The notes below the pieces were generated by a model. The model had not been told where the DNA came from, made no database searches, and worked only from the letters and a program-made list of their open reading frames with translations. This document shows positions 51,309 through 58,651 of a stretch of 64,000 nt of DNA, piece by piece. Each line of letters starts with the position of its first letter. Within the stretch, counting starts at the first letter, position 1. The position numbers were made by a program, and so were the translations under genes. Origin of the DNA: an uncultured Collinsella sp. (GTDB taxonomy: Bacteria; Actinomycetota; Coriobacteriia; Coriobacteriales; Coriobacteriaceae); assembly GCA_902490305.1 (NCBI GenBank), contig CABUDI010000008.1, positions 1 through 64,000 on the forward strand, given 5' to 3'.

Positions 51309-51443
51309 ATGAAGCGTACGTATCAGCCTAATAAGCGTAAGCGTGCCAAGACCCATGGCTTCCGTGCCCGTATGGCCACTAAGGGTGGTCGTGCCGTGCT
51401 CGCCCGTCGTCGCGCCAAGGGCCGCAAGCGTCTCACTGTCTAG
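51309..51443 (+). CDS. rpmH: Large-subunit ribosomal protein bL34
   Basis: The 44-residue basic protein [20 protein letters not shown]... with [17 protein letters not shown] is classical bL34. AGGAGG lies 7 bases before the ATG. It opens the rpmH-rnpA-yidD-yidC-khpB operon, next to the putative origin. Confidence 0.97.
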   Translation: MKRTYQPNKRKRAKTHGFRARMATKGGRAVLARRRAKGRKRLTV

Positions 51444-51463
51444 CAGCGATACACACATCTCGC

Positions 51464-51802
51464 ATGAAGACTATTAAGTCTCGGCAAGATTTCGAGCATG
51501 TGTTCAGTCAGGGGCGTCGTTTCAATCACCCTCTGATTCGAATGACCATATGTGAATCGGTTGGCGAAGGCGACTCCGGAAGGGTCGCCTTCGTTGGTGC
51601 TAAGCGACTCGGTTGTGCCGTCGTGCGCAACCGATCCAAGCGTGTGATGCGCGAGGCCGCCCGCAGCTGCGGATTTCCCGTTGCGGGTTATGACATCATC
51701 TTGTTCGCAACTCCCAAGACGAGGGTTTCCTCGCCGCAGGAGATGGACAAGGCGTTGCGTTCGCTTATGAAGCGCGCCGGCGTTGCCGGGGAGGAGCGAT
51801 GA
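51464..51802 (+). CDS. rnpA: Ribonuclease P protein component
   Basis: RnpA assists the RNase P RNA in cutting tRNA 5' leaders. The 112-residue protein has [15 protein letters not shown] and the signature [16 protein letters not shown]. It starts 20 bp after rpmH and its end overlaps yidD by four bases. Confidence 0.96.
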   Translation: MKTIKSRQDFEHVFSQGRRFNHPLIRMTICESVGEGDSGRVAFVGAKRLGCAVVRNRSKRVMREAARSCGFPVAGYDIILFATPKTRVSSPQEMDKALRSLMKRAGVAGEER

Positions 51803-52023
51803 GCAATCACGTTTTGCGACGTGTTGCCATCGCTCCTATTCGCATATATCAACAGGTTATTTCGCCCTTATTGCCTGACGCCTGCATTTATTACCCAACG
51901 TGCTCGCAATACGCCGTCCAGGCGATTGAGAAGCACGGTGTTTTGAGAGGCTGCTGGCTTGCCGTGAGGCGCATCGCTCGCTGCAATCCCCTGCACGTCG
52001 GCGGTTATGACCCTGTGCCCTAG
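51799..52023 (+). CDS. yidD: Membrane protein insertion efficiency factor YidD
   Basis: The 74-residue protein shows [35 protein letters not shown] (given in part), with [11 protein letters not shown] as the hallmark, and [17 protein letters not shown]. It aids YidC-dependent insertion. The ATGA overlap with rnpA suggests coupled translation. Confidence 0.95.
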   Translation: MSNHVLRRVAIAPIRIYQQVISPLLPDACIYYPTCSQYAVQAIEKHGVLRGCWLAVRRIARCNPLHVGGYDPVP

Positions 52024-52052
52024 CGGGCACTCGCTATCGGAGGAAAACTTAC

Positions 52053-52823
52053 ATGTGGGATTGGATCGTTAACATCCTTTTCGAGCTGCTCAAGCTCATC
52101 CAGACCTTTGCGGTCGACTGGGGCCTGTCCATCATCATCCTGGTGGTCATCATCCGTCTGCTGCTAACGCCGCTCATGCTCAAGTCGACCAAGTCGACGG
52201 CTCGCATGCAGGTGCTGCAGCCCAAGATGCTCGAGATCCAGGAGCGCTATGCCGACGATCCTCAGCGTCAGGCCGAGGAGATGCAGAAGTTCTACAGCGA
52301 GAACAAGTTCAACCCCATGGCTGGCTGTCTGCCGCTGCTGATTCAGATGCCTATCCTGTTCGCCCTGTTTACATTGCTGCGCAACCTGCCGCAGTACTTT
52401 AACGACGGCACGTTCTCGTTCTTCAACATCCTGCCCGACCTGACCACCACGCCGAGCGCTTCCTTTGCCGATGGCTTTATGGTTGCACTGCCTGCGCTGG
52501 TCTGCCTGATCCTGTTCGCTGTCCTGACCCTGATTCCGCAGCTCTATATGTCGCGCAACCAGACCGGCCAGCAGGCTCAGAGCATGCGTATGATGGCCGT
52601 TGTCATGACGGTCATGATGCTTTGGATGGGCTGGAGCCTTCCCGTTGGTGTTCTGCTGTACTACGACGTCTCGTCTGCTTGGCAGGTTATCCAGCAGATT
52701 TTTGTGACGCAGAAGGTCATCGACAAGGCGAAGGCCGATGAGGAGGAGCGTCTTAAGAACGCTCCGCTGCAGGTTGAGGTCACTCGTCGCGAGAAGAAGC
52801 CGCGCCCGCACAAGAAGAAGTAG
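52053..52823 (+). CDS. yidC: Membrane protein insertase YidC/Oxa1
   Basis: YidC inserts proteins into the membrane with or without Sec. The 256-residue protein has about five helices: one near the N-terminus (WGLSIIILVVIIRLLLTPL), a conserved charged loop (KMLEIQERYADDPQRQAEEM) and GCLPLLIQMPILFALF. Its basic tail (REKKPRPHKKK) resembles ribosome-contacting tails. It lacks the Gram-negative periplasmic domain. The ATG follows GGAGGA. Confidence 0.95.
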   Translation: MWDWIVNILFELLKLIQTFAVDWGLSIIILVVIIRLLLTPLMLKSTKSTARMQVLQPKMLEIQERYADDPQRQAEEMQKFYSENKFNPMAGCLPLLIQMPILFALFTLLRNLPQYFNDGTFSFFNILPDLTTTPSASFADGFMVALPALVCLILFAVLTLIPQLYMSRNQTGQQAQSMRMMAVVMTVMMLWMGWSLPVGVLLYYDVSSAWQVIQQIFVTQKVIDKAKADEEERLKNAPLQVEVTRREKKPRPHKKK

Positions 52824-52867
52824 TGGGATATCAATCTTATTTAGGTACCTAACTTTTGGAGTACGTT

Positions 52868-53437
52868 ATGTCTGAAGAGATCATCGAGGATATGCTTGAG
52901 GAGGTTGCCCCGCAGGTCGCGGGCGATTATCCCGAGATTGCACAGCGCTACAAGGCTGGTGAAGAGCTGACCGATGAGGAGCTCGACACCATTGCCGATG
53001 TTGCGATTTCCATCCTGCGTTCCATCCTTTCGCACTTCGATGCCGCCAACTCTCCTATCGATGAGTATGAGGGCGACGAGGGTGAGCTGATTTTGGATGT
53101 AACGGCTCCCGACCTTGCTGTTCTCATTGGCCGTCATGGTCGCACCCTTGATGCCCTTCAGGTTATGTTCTCTTTGCTGGTGAGCCGTAAACTTGGCTTT
53201 AGGTATCCGGTTGTAGTGGACGTCGAGGGATATAAGAGCCGCCGTCAGGACAAGGTTGCCTCCATGGCTCAGTCTGCTGCCGAGCGTGCCATTCGCACTC
53301 ATAAGAGTGTTTCGCTTCCGCCCATGAATGCCTACGAGCGTCGACTGGTTCACATTGCACTTCGTGGCAATGATGCCGTCGATACTCATTCTGAGGGTTC
53401 TGACCCTGATCGCCATGTGGTGATTGTTGCTCGATAA
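52868..53437 (+). CDS. jag: KhpB/Jag RNA-binding protein (KH and R3H)
   Basis: The 189-residue protein has a KH domain with DLAVLIGRHGRTLDALQVM at about residues 85-105 and a C-terminal R3H region (SLPPMNAYERRLVHIAL). KhpB binds RNA with KhpA and influences cell elongation in Gram-positives. The N-terminal Jag_N part is short and divergent (EIIEDMLEEVAPQVAGD). The ATG at 52868 follows GGAG by 6 bases. It ends the rpmH operon before a terminator. Confidence 0.92.
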   Translation: MSEEIIEDMLEEVAPQVAGDYPEIAQRYKAGEELTDEELDTIADVAISILRSILSHFDAANSPIDEYEGDEGELILDVTAPDLAVLIGRHGRTLDALQVMFSLLVSRKLGFRYPVVVDVEGYKSRRQDKVASMAQSAAERAIRTHKSVSLPPMNAYERRLVHIALRGNDAVDTHSEGSDPDRHVVIVAR

Positions 53438-53455
53438 TCTACTCGAGCTTATGCT

Positions 53456-53487
53456 AAGGGGACGTGGTTTCCACGTCCCCTTTTTTT
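53456..53487 (+). terminator. Terminator of the rpmH operon
   Basis: Perfect 12-base arms (aaggggacgtgg / ccacgtcccctt) with a 3-base loop and seven Ts (53481-53487). Confidence 0.92.
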
Positions 53488-53533
53488 GTCAAAAGTTCTC
53501 GATACACTGATTTTTGTCAGAAAGGAGCTTTCG

Positions 53534-54271
53534 TTGTTAGTATTTACTAATCAGCAGGCTGACGAGATGTTGAGTCGTCTAGCTTTCTATTGCAAAGAGT
53601 ATTCCTTGAGCGTAACTGATGTTGAGCTGAGGAAATGTATTCAGCATTTGGATTTGGTTCTAGAAACAAATAAGACAACCAATCTCACCCGTATTCTTAA
53701 CGTAGAAGATGCTGCAGTACTTCATATCCTTGACTCACTTGTTTTACTCCCCTATATCAATAAGGCTCCAGAGGGAGCTTTGCTCGATATGGGTACAGGT
53801 GCGGGCTTCCCTGGTATTCCTTTAACCATAGCCACGCATCGTAAAGCTACTTATATTGACTCTGTTGGTAAGAAGGTTGATGCTGTCAATTCTTTTGTCC
53901 ATGCTCTTGGATTGAAACATGCTCATGCGGTTCATGGTCGTCTTGAAGAATATGCTCGAAGCCATAAGAAGCTGTTCTCCGTTGTAACCGCCCGCGCACT
54001 GGCTCCTCTACCGATTCTTGTTGAGTATGCTGCTCCGTACCTGAAGGATGGAGGGTTATTTGTTATCACCAAGGGCAATCCTTCGGATGAGGAGCTTGCT
54101 TCCGGTATGTCAGCAGCTAAGATTTGCGGCTTCACTTTGCTTCTGAATGACGCAATCGATTTGCCTGAAGGCTTGGGTCACAGGGAGTTCATTGTCCTTA
54201 AGAAGAGTCATCCAGCATCCGTTTCATTGCCTCGTGCAAATGGCATGGCAAAGAAGAATCCGCTTGCCTAG
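53534..54271 (+). CDS. rsmG: 16S rRNA (guanine527-N7)-methyltransferase RsmG
   Basis: RsmG methylates G527 of 16S rRNA using SAM. The 245-residue protein has NLTRILNVEDAAVLHILDSL and the SAM motif LLDMGTGAGFPGIPL, with ARALAPLPILVEYAAPYL. The start is TTG at 53534, six bases after AAAGGAG; a TTG at 53486 would lie in the previous terminator. Codon third positions are noticeably AT-richer than in the flanking genes, a trait shared with parA and parB. Confidence 0.94.
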   Translation: MLVFTNQQADEMLSRLAFYCKEYSLSVTDVELRKCIQHLDLVLETNKTTNLTRILNVEDAAVLHILDSLVLLPYINKAPEGALLDMGTGAGFPGIPLTIATHRKATYIDSVGKKVDAVNSFVHALGLKHAHAVHGRLEEYARSHKKLFSVVTARALAPLPILVEYAAPYLKDGGLFVITKGNPSDEELASGMSAAKICGFTLLLNDAIDLPEGLGHREFIVLKKSHPASVSLPRANGMAKKNPLA

Positions 54272-54272
54272 A

Positions 54273-54288
54273 TGTTTCACGTGAAACA
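54273..54288. other. parS site 1
   Basis: tgtttcacgtgaaaca is a perfect 16-base parS palindrome, two bases after the rsmG stop. ParB (55199-56104) binds and spreads from such sites. Confidence 0.95.
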
Positions 54289-54311
54289 TAATGGATACTA
54301 ACAACTTGCAG

Positions 54312-54327
54312 TGTTTCACGTGAAACA
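54312..54327. other. parS site 2
   Basis: A second perfect tgtttcacgtgaaaca, 39 bp from site 1 start to start, in the rsmG-parA gap. Confidence 0.95.
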
Positions 54328-54350
54328 TAGCGGTTGATATCGATTCGGAA

Positions 54351-54366
54351 TGTTTCACGTGAAACA
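54351..54366. other. parS site 3
   Basis: A third perfect copy, again 39 bp from site 2. The equal spacing (close to four helical turns) puts the three sites on one DNA face. It is 40 bp before parA. Confidence 0.95.
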
Positions 54367-54405
54367 TCCTCCGTTTGACAGCTTTAATACACATCAGGAG
54401 GGACC

Positions 54406-55206
54406 GTGGGATTTCGCGACGTTAAGCGTTCTAAGAGCGCAAAAAACACGCGTATCATTGCAATCATCAATCAAAAGGGCGGCGTCGGTAAGTCAACGAC
54501 GGCCGTAAACCTTGCAGCAGCACTGGGTGAGCAGGGTCGTAAGACACTGATTGTCGATTTTGATCCGCAGGGAAACAGCACCAGTGGATTCGGAATTGAA
54601 AAAGAAGACCTTGATCACTGCATCTATGATGCATTGTTGAACGATGTGCCGGCAGAATCGCTTGTTCTTGATACAAATTGCAAAAAGGTATTCGTAATTC
54701 CGGCTACAATTCAGCTTGCAGGCGCCGAAATTGAGCTCGTAAGCGCAATTGCTCGTGAAACCCGTCTCAAAGATTTGCTTGAGCCGATTCAGGACGAGTT
54801 CGATTTTATTTTCATTGACTGTCCTCCTTCGCTCGGCCTGCTTACTATCAACGCCTTGACCGCAGCAGACAGCGTTTTGATTCCGATCCAGTGCGAGTAT
54901 TACGCACTCGAGGGCGTTACGAAGCTGCTTGAGTCAATGAAAATGGTCAAATCACGTTTGAACAAGGGCTTAGACACCTATGGTGTGCTTATGACCATGT
55001 ATGACTCGCGTACCTCTCTATCAAATCAGGTTGTTGAGGAGGTTCAATCGTACTTTGGTGATAAGGCGTTTAAGACGCTGATCCCCCGTACGGTTAAAAT
55101 CTCCGAAGCTCCGTCTTTTGGAGAACCGGTAATTACCTATGCACCTCAAAATAAGGGTGCGAAAGCGTATATGAACCTTGCAAAAGAGGTGATCAAGCGT
55201 GCCTAG
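54406..55206 (+). CDS. parA: Chromosome-partitioning ATPase ParA/Soj
   Basis: ParA is a Walker-type ATPase that moves ParB-parS complexes and can act on DnaA. The 266-residue protein has the deviant Walker A INQKGGVGKSTTAVNLA, DFDPQGNSTSG, and FIFIDCPPSLGLLTINAL. The start is GTG at 54406 after AGGAGGG. Its end overlaps parB by 8 bases. Confidence 0.96.
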   Translation: MGFRDVKRSKSAKNTRIIAIINQKGGVGKSTTAVNLAAALGEQGRKTLIVDFDPQGNSTSGFGIEKEDLDHCIYDALLNDVPAESLVLDTNCKKVFVIPATIQLAGAEIELVSAIARETRLKDLLEPIQDEFDFIFIDCPPSLGLLTINALTAADSVLIPIQCEYYALEGVTKLLESMKMVKSRLNKGLDTYGVLMTMYDSRTSLSNQVVEEVQSYFGDKAFKTLIPRTVKISEAPSFGEPVITYAPQNKGAKAYMNLAKEVIKRA

Positions 55207-56104
55207 TGTAAAGAAACGTGGCGGATTGGGACGTGGACTTAATGCTTTGGTCTCAGAGGCCGAGTATGAGACCGGTGGTTCGGCTGCAGCGGGTTCAAAT
55301 GCATCATCTGAAACAAAACTGCCTATTGAGGATATTGTTCCCAACCCTAACCAGCCGCGAATTCACTTTAACGAAACTGAACTTCGCGAGTTGAGCGAGT
55401 CAATCCAAGAACATGGCGTTTTGCAGCCGCTTTTGGTTCGCAAGCATGGAAACGGCTATGAGATCATCGCTGGTGAGCGTCGTTACCAGGCGTCAAAGCT
55501 TGCTGGCCTTGAAGAATTGCCAGTCATCATTAAAGAGGTAAATGATGAAGAGACGCTGGCTCTTGCTCTTATCGAAAACCTTCAGCGTTCTGATCTGAAT
55601 CCAGTCGAAGAGGCTAAGGGCTATCGACAGCTCATCGATGCCAGCGGTATGACGCAGGAGGCATTGTCGAAGGCAGTAAGCAAGTCACGCTCTGCAATTA
55701 CAAACTCGCTGCGTCTTCTCGATCTCCCCGAAGTAGTTCAGCAGATGATTTTTGAGGGCAAACTTACTGCTGGTCATGCACGTGCGATTCTTGCAGTTCC
55801 CTATGAGGACGCGCGTATTCGACTTGCAGAGAAAGTTGTTACAGAGGGCCTTTCCGTAAGAGCGACAGAAAATCTTGCTCCGTTGTTTTCTGCCGGAGAG
55901 ACACCTAAGACGCAAAGGCCTGCAACGCCTCAGTCCTTTAAAAAGGCTGCCCGTGTGCTTCGTCAGGTATTTAATACCAACGTGCGTGTGAAGAACTCGC
56001 GTGGAAAGAATAAGATTGAGATTGAGTTTAAAGACGAGGAAGAGCTCTCTCGTATTCTTGGTGAAATGATTCAGTTTGATCAAGGAGGCCAAGATGAGGA
56101 ATAA
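55199..56104 (+). CDS. parB: Chromosome-partitioning protein ParB/Spo0J
   Basis: ParB is a CTP-dependent DNA clamp that loads at parS. The 301-residue protein starts with KKRGGLGRGLNALVSE. It shows the N-terminal box NPNQPR, the CTP-binding motif IIAGERRYQASKLAG, ENLQRSDLNPVEEA and the parS-reading HTH (MTQEALSKAVSKSRSAITNS). The dimer domain is C-terminal. The start is GTG inside the parA end. Confidence 0.96.
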   Translation: MPSVKKRGGLGRGLNALVSEAEYETGGSAAAGSNASSETKLPIEDIVPNPNQPRIHFNETELRELSESIQEHGVLQPLLVRKHGNGYEIIAGERRYQASKLAGLEELPVIIKEVNDEETLALALIENLQRSDLNPVEEAKGYRQLIDASGMTQEALSKAVSKSRSAITNSLRLLDLPEVVQQMIFEGKLTAGHARAILAVPYEDARIRLAEKVVTEGLSVRATENLAPLFSAGETPKTQRPATPQSFKKAARVLRQVFNTNVRVKNSRGKNKIEIEFKDEEELSRILGEMIQFDQGGQDEE

Positions 56105-56348
56105 GATTTTAACAACGATTGCATTGGCGACGACTGTCGCGGCTGGTGCCTTTGCTGGCTATAAGATCGCGACAGACGATGAACTTCGAGGTCGTTTGCT
56201 TCGTAGCGCGCAAGATATTGTCGATACTTCCAAAAAGAAAATGGATGTTATGACGGAAGATGTTGCCATGCGTACTGCTCAGGTAACGAAGAATCCCAAG
56301 ATTAATCAGGGTTGGGTCAGCAACCAATGGGAAAATGTAGGCTATTAG
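56094..56348 (+). CDS. Small YtxH-like membrane-anchored protein
   Basis: The 84-residue protein has one N-terminal helix (ILTTIALATTVAAGAFAGYKIA) and a charged amphipathic tail (RGRLLRSAQDIVDTSKKKMD), like YtxH/gas-vesicle-type small proteins. AAGGAGG sits 5 bases before the ATG at 56094, inside the parB end (11-base overlap), so it is probably co-translated with parB. Function is unknown. Confidence 0.65.
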   Translation: MRNKILTTIALATTVAAGAFAGYKIATDDELRGRLLRSAQDIVDTSKKKMDVMTEDVAMRTAQVTKNPKINQGWVSNQWENVGY

Positions 56349-56376
56349 GTACCTAACAATTACTCAGCATATTTTG

Positions 56377-56416
56377 AGGGGTCCTTGTCTGATTCATGAG
56401 ACAAGGACCCCTTATT
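56377..56416 (+). terminator. Terminator of the parAB unit
   Basis: Perfect 14-base arms (56377-56390 and 56399-56412; aggggtccttgtct) with an 8-base loop and TTATTTTGG after. Confidence 0.85.
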
Positions 56417-56473
56417 TTGGCCGTAAAACATGGGACAGGTAGCAGCTGATTCAAAATTAAGGTCAATAAATGC

Positions 56474-56510
56474 AACGATCCCGGCTGCATATTCTGTAAC
56501 CGGGATCGTT
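56474..56510 (-). terminator. Terminator of rlmN
   Basis: Perfect 11-base arms (aacgatcccgg / ccgggatcgtt) with a 15-base loop. The minus strand continues GTTGCATTTATTG. It lies 38 bp after the rlmN stop. Confidence 0.65.
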
Positions 56511-56513
56511 CGA

Positions 56514-56529
56514 TGTTTCACATGAAACG
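56514..56529. other. parS variant site
   Basis: tgtttcacatgaaacg matches parS at 14 of 16 bases (central ca instead of cg, and the last base). It lies between the rlmN terminator and the rlmN stop, 2.2 kb from the three perfect sites. Confidence 0.65.
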
Positions 56530-56547
56530 TTTTGGGATTCGACTCCC

Positions 56548-57600
56548 CTATGCGTTCTTCTGAACTTTGAAGCGCTGCTTCAGCTGTCCGCAAGCGGCGT
56601 CAATATCGTTACCACGGGAGTTACGAATCGTGGTCTCGATGCCACGGGACTCAAGACGACGCTGAAGATCCTCAACCTTATGAATCGGCGACGGCTTGAG
56701 CGGGCTACCCTCGATGTCGTTAAGCTGAATGAGGTTAACGTGGCACAGCGTTCCCTCGCAGAAGTCGCAGAGCGCCTGCATTTCGGGATTCGTATCGTTG
56801 ACGCCTTCGATCATGGCATACTCATAGGTTGGGCGGCGGCCGGTCTTCTCGGTGTAGAGCTGAAGCGCTTCGTGAAGGCGAAGCAGCGTGTACTTCTTAA
56901 CGCCGGGCATGAGCTTATTGCGCGTCGACTGGATGGCGGAATGCAGTGAAACAGCAAGCGTGAACTGCTCGGGGTTGTCGGCAAATTTGCGAATACCGGG
57001 AATAACGCCACTGGTAGAGACAGTGAGGTGACGAGCGCCGATACCGATGCCATCGGGGTCGTTGAGGATTCGCAGCGCCTTGAGAACCTCGTCGTAGTTG
57101 GCAAACGGCTCGCCCTGGCCCATGAAGACAACGCTCGTGGCGCGCTCGCCAAAGTCGTTGGATACATGAAGTACCTGGTCGACGATCTCTTGAGCGGTCA
57201 GAGAGCGCTTGAGGCCGTTGAGACCGGTAGCGCAAAAGGCACAGCCCATGCCACAGCCTGCCTGGGTGGAAACGCAGACGGAAAGCTTGTTACGACGGGG
57301 CATGCCGACGGTCTCGACGGAAACGCCGTCGTGGTACTCGAGCAGATACTTGCGAGAGCCATCTTTGGAAACCTGCTTGGTGAGTTCAGTCGGCGTGTCA
57401 AAGGCAAAAGCCTCTTTAAGCTGCTCGCGGAAAGCCTTGGGAAGGTTGGTCATATCGTCAAACGAACAAACGTTCTTCTCAAAGACCCATTCGATGAGCT
57501 GCTTCGCGCGGAAGGCGGGCTGGCCAAGCTCGGCCACGAGCTCGCGAATATCGTTTTGGCTCAAGTCGCGAATGTCCTGAGATTTAGTCCTGGGATTCAT
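56548..57600 (-). CDS. rlmN: Dual-specificity rRNA/tRNA adenine-C2 methyltransferase RlmN
   Basis: RlmN is a radical-SAM enzyme that methylates A2503 of 23S rRNA and A37 of some tRNAs. The 350-residue protein carries the CxxxCxxC cluster (C116, C120, C123) in AGCGMGCAFCATG, and C337 near the C-terminus (IDAACGQL) as the methyl-carrying cysteine. GQGEPFANYDEV is conserved. It is convergent with parAB and divergent from ddl. Confidence 0.96.
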   Translation of the reverse strand: MNPRTKSQDIRDLSQNDIRELVAELGQPAFRAKQLIEWVFEKNVCSFDDMTNLPKAFREQLKEAFAFDTPTELTKQVSKDGSRKYLLEYHDGVSVETVGMPRRNKLSVCVSTQAGCGMGCAFCATGLNGLKRSLTAQEIVDQVLHVSNDFGERATSVVFMGQGEPFANYDEVLKALRILNDPDGIGIGARHLTVSTSGVIPGIRKFADNPEQFTLAVSLHSAIQSTRNKLMPGVKKYTLLRLHEALQLYTEKTGRRPTYEYAMIEGVNDTNPEMQALCDFCEGTLCHVNLIQLNDIEGSPLKPSPIHKVEDLQRRLESRGIETTIRNSRGNDIDAACGQLKQRFKVQKNA

Positions 57601-57685
57601 GGAAGCCTTTCGATTTTGGGGAAACGTAGAGGGTATCGCTACAATATGGTATCAGCTGCAGAAATTATAGAGGAGGAGTCTGCCC

Positions 57686-58651
57686 ATGCCGGGTAAAAGC
57701 CTAGAGAACATGCACGTAGCGGTCTTGGCGGGCGGTCATTCCGCTGAGCGCGAGATCTCGCTCAATTCGGGAAAGAACGTCGTGGTTGCCTTGAAGGAGG
57801 CCGGCTACACTTCGGTGGAGCTGCTCGACACGGCTGCCGATGATTTTATGGTAACCATGGCGACCGGCGGCTTTGACGTGGCGTTTATCGCCATGCACGG
57901 TGCCGGCGGCGAGGATGGCGCCATGCAGGGCGCCATGGAGACCCTGGGTATCCCCTACACGGCCTCGGGCGTGCTTGCCAGCGCCTGCGGTGCCGACAAG
58001 GAGGTCTCTAAGCTCCTGTACGCCAAGGCGGGCATTCCCATTGCCCCCGGCCTCGCGCTCGAGGTGGGCGATGAAGTCGATATCGATCATATCGTCGAGG
58101 TTTGTGGCGAGCGCTGCTTTGTGAAGCCGGCCGTCAACGGTTCCAGCTATGGCATTTCCCTGGTCCATGAGCCCTCCGAGCTGCCCGCGGCAATCGCCAA
58201 GGCGTTTGCGTACGGCGACAAAGTGCTGGTCGAGAAGTGCATCGAGGGTACCGAGATCACCGTCGGTGTGTACGGCGAGGACGACGTGCGCGCTCTGCCG
58301 ATTGTCGAGATTCGCAAACCCGAGGACTGCGAGTTCTACGATCTGGACGTGAAATATGTCGACCCTACGGACATCCATCGCATTCCGGCGCAGATTTCAC
58401 CCGAGAATTACGCTCGCGCTCAGGAGCTTGCCTGTGCTGCTCACAAGGCCCTCGGTTGCCTGGGTATCTCGCGCAGCGACTTTATCGTGAGTGAGGACGG
58501 TCCCGTTATCCTCGAGACCAATACCATTCCCGGCATGACCGATACGTCGCTGTATCCGGACGAGATCCGCCACACCGACGACATGACGTTCCCGCAGGTC
58601 TGTGACAGCCTGATTCGTATGGGCCTTCGTCGAGCGGGCATTGCATGCTAA
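57686..58651 (+). CDS. ddl: D-alanine-D-alanine ligase
   Basis: Ddl makes the D-Ala-D-Ala end of the peptidoglycan stem peptide. The 321-residue ATP-grasp protein shows VAVLAGGHSAEREISLNSG, AMHGAGGEDGAMQGAMETLG, CFVKPAVNGSSYGIS and ILETNTIPGMTDTSLYP. GAGGAGG lies 7-8 bases before the ATG. Its end overlaps the next gene by 7 bases, so the two are probably co-translated. Confidence 0.96.
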   Translation: MPGKSLENMHVAVLAGGHSAEREISLNSGKNVVVALKEAGYTSVELLDTAADDFMVTMATGGFDVAFIAMHGAGGEDGAMQGAMETLGIPYTASGVLASACGADKEVSKLLYAKAGIPIAPGLALEVGDEVDIDHIVEVCGERCFVKPAVNGSSYGISLVHEPSELPAAIAKAFAYGDKVLVEKCIEGTEITVGVYGEDDVRALPIVEIRKPEDCEFYDLDVKYVDPTDIHRIPAQISPENYARAQELACAAHKALGCLGISRSDFIVSEDGPVILETNTIPGMTDTSLYPDEIRHTDDMTFPQVCDSLIRMGLRRAGIAC

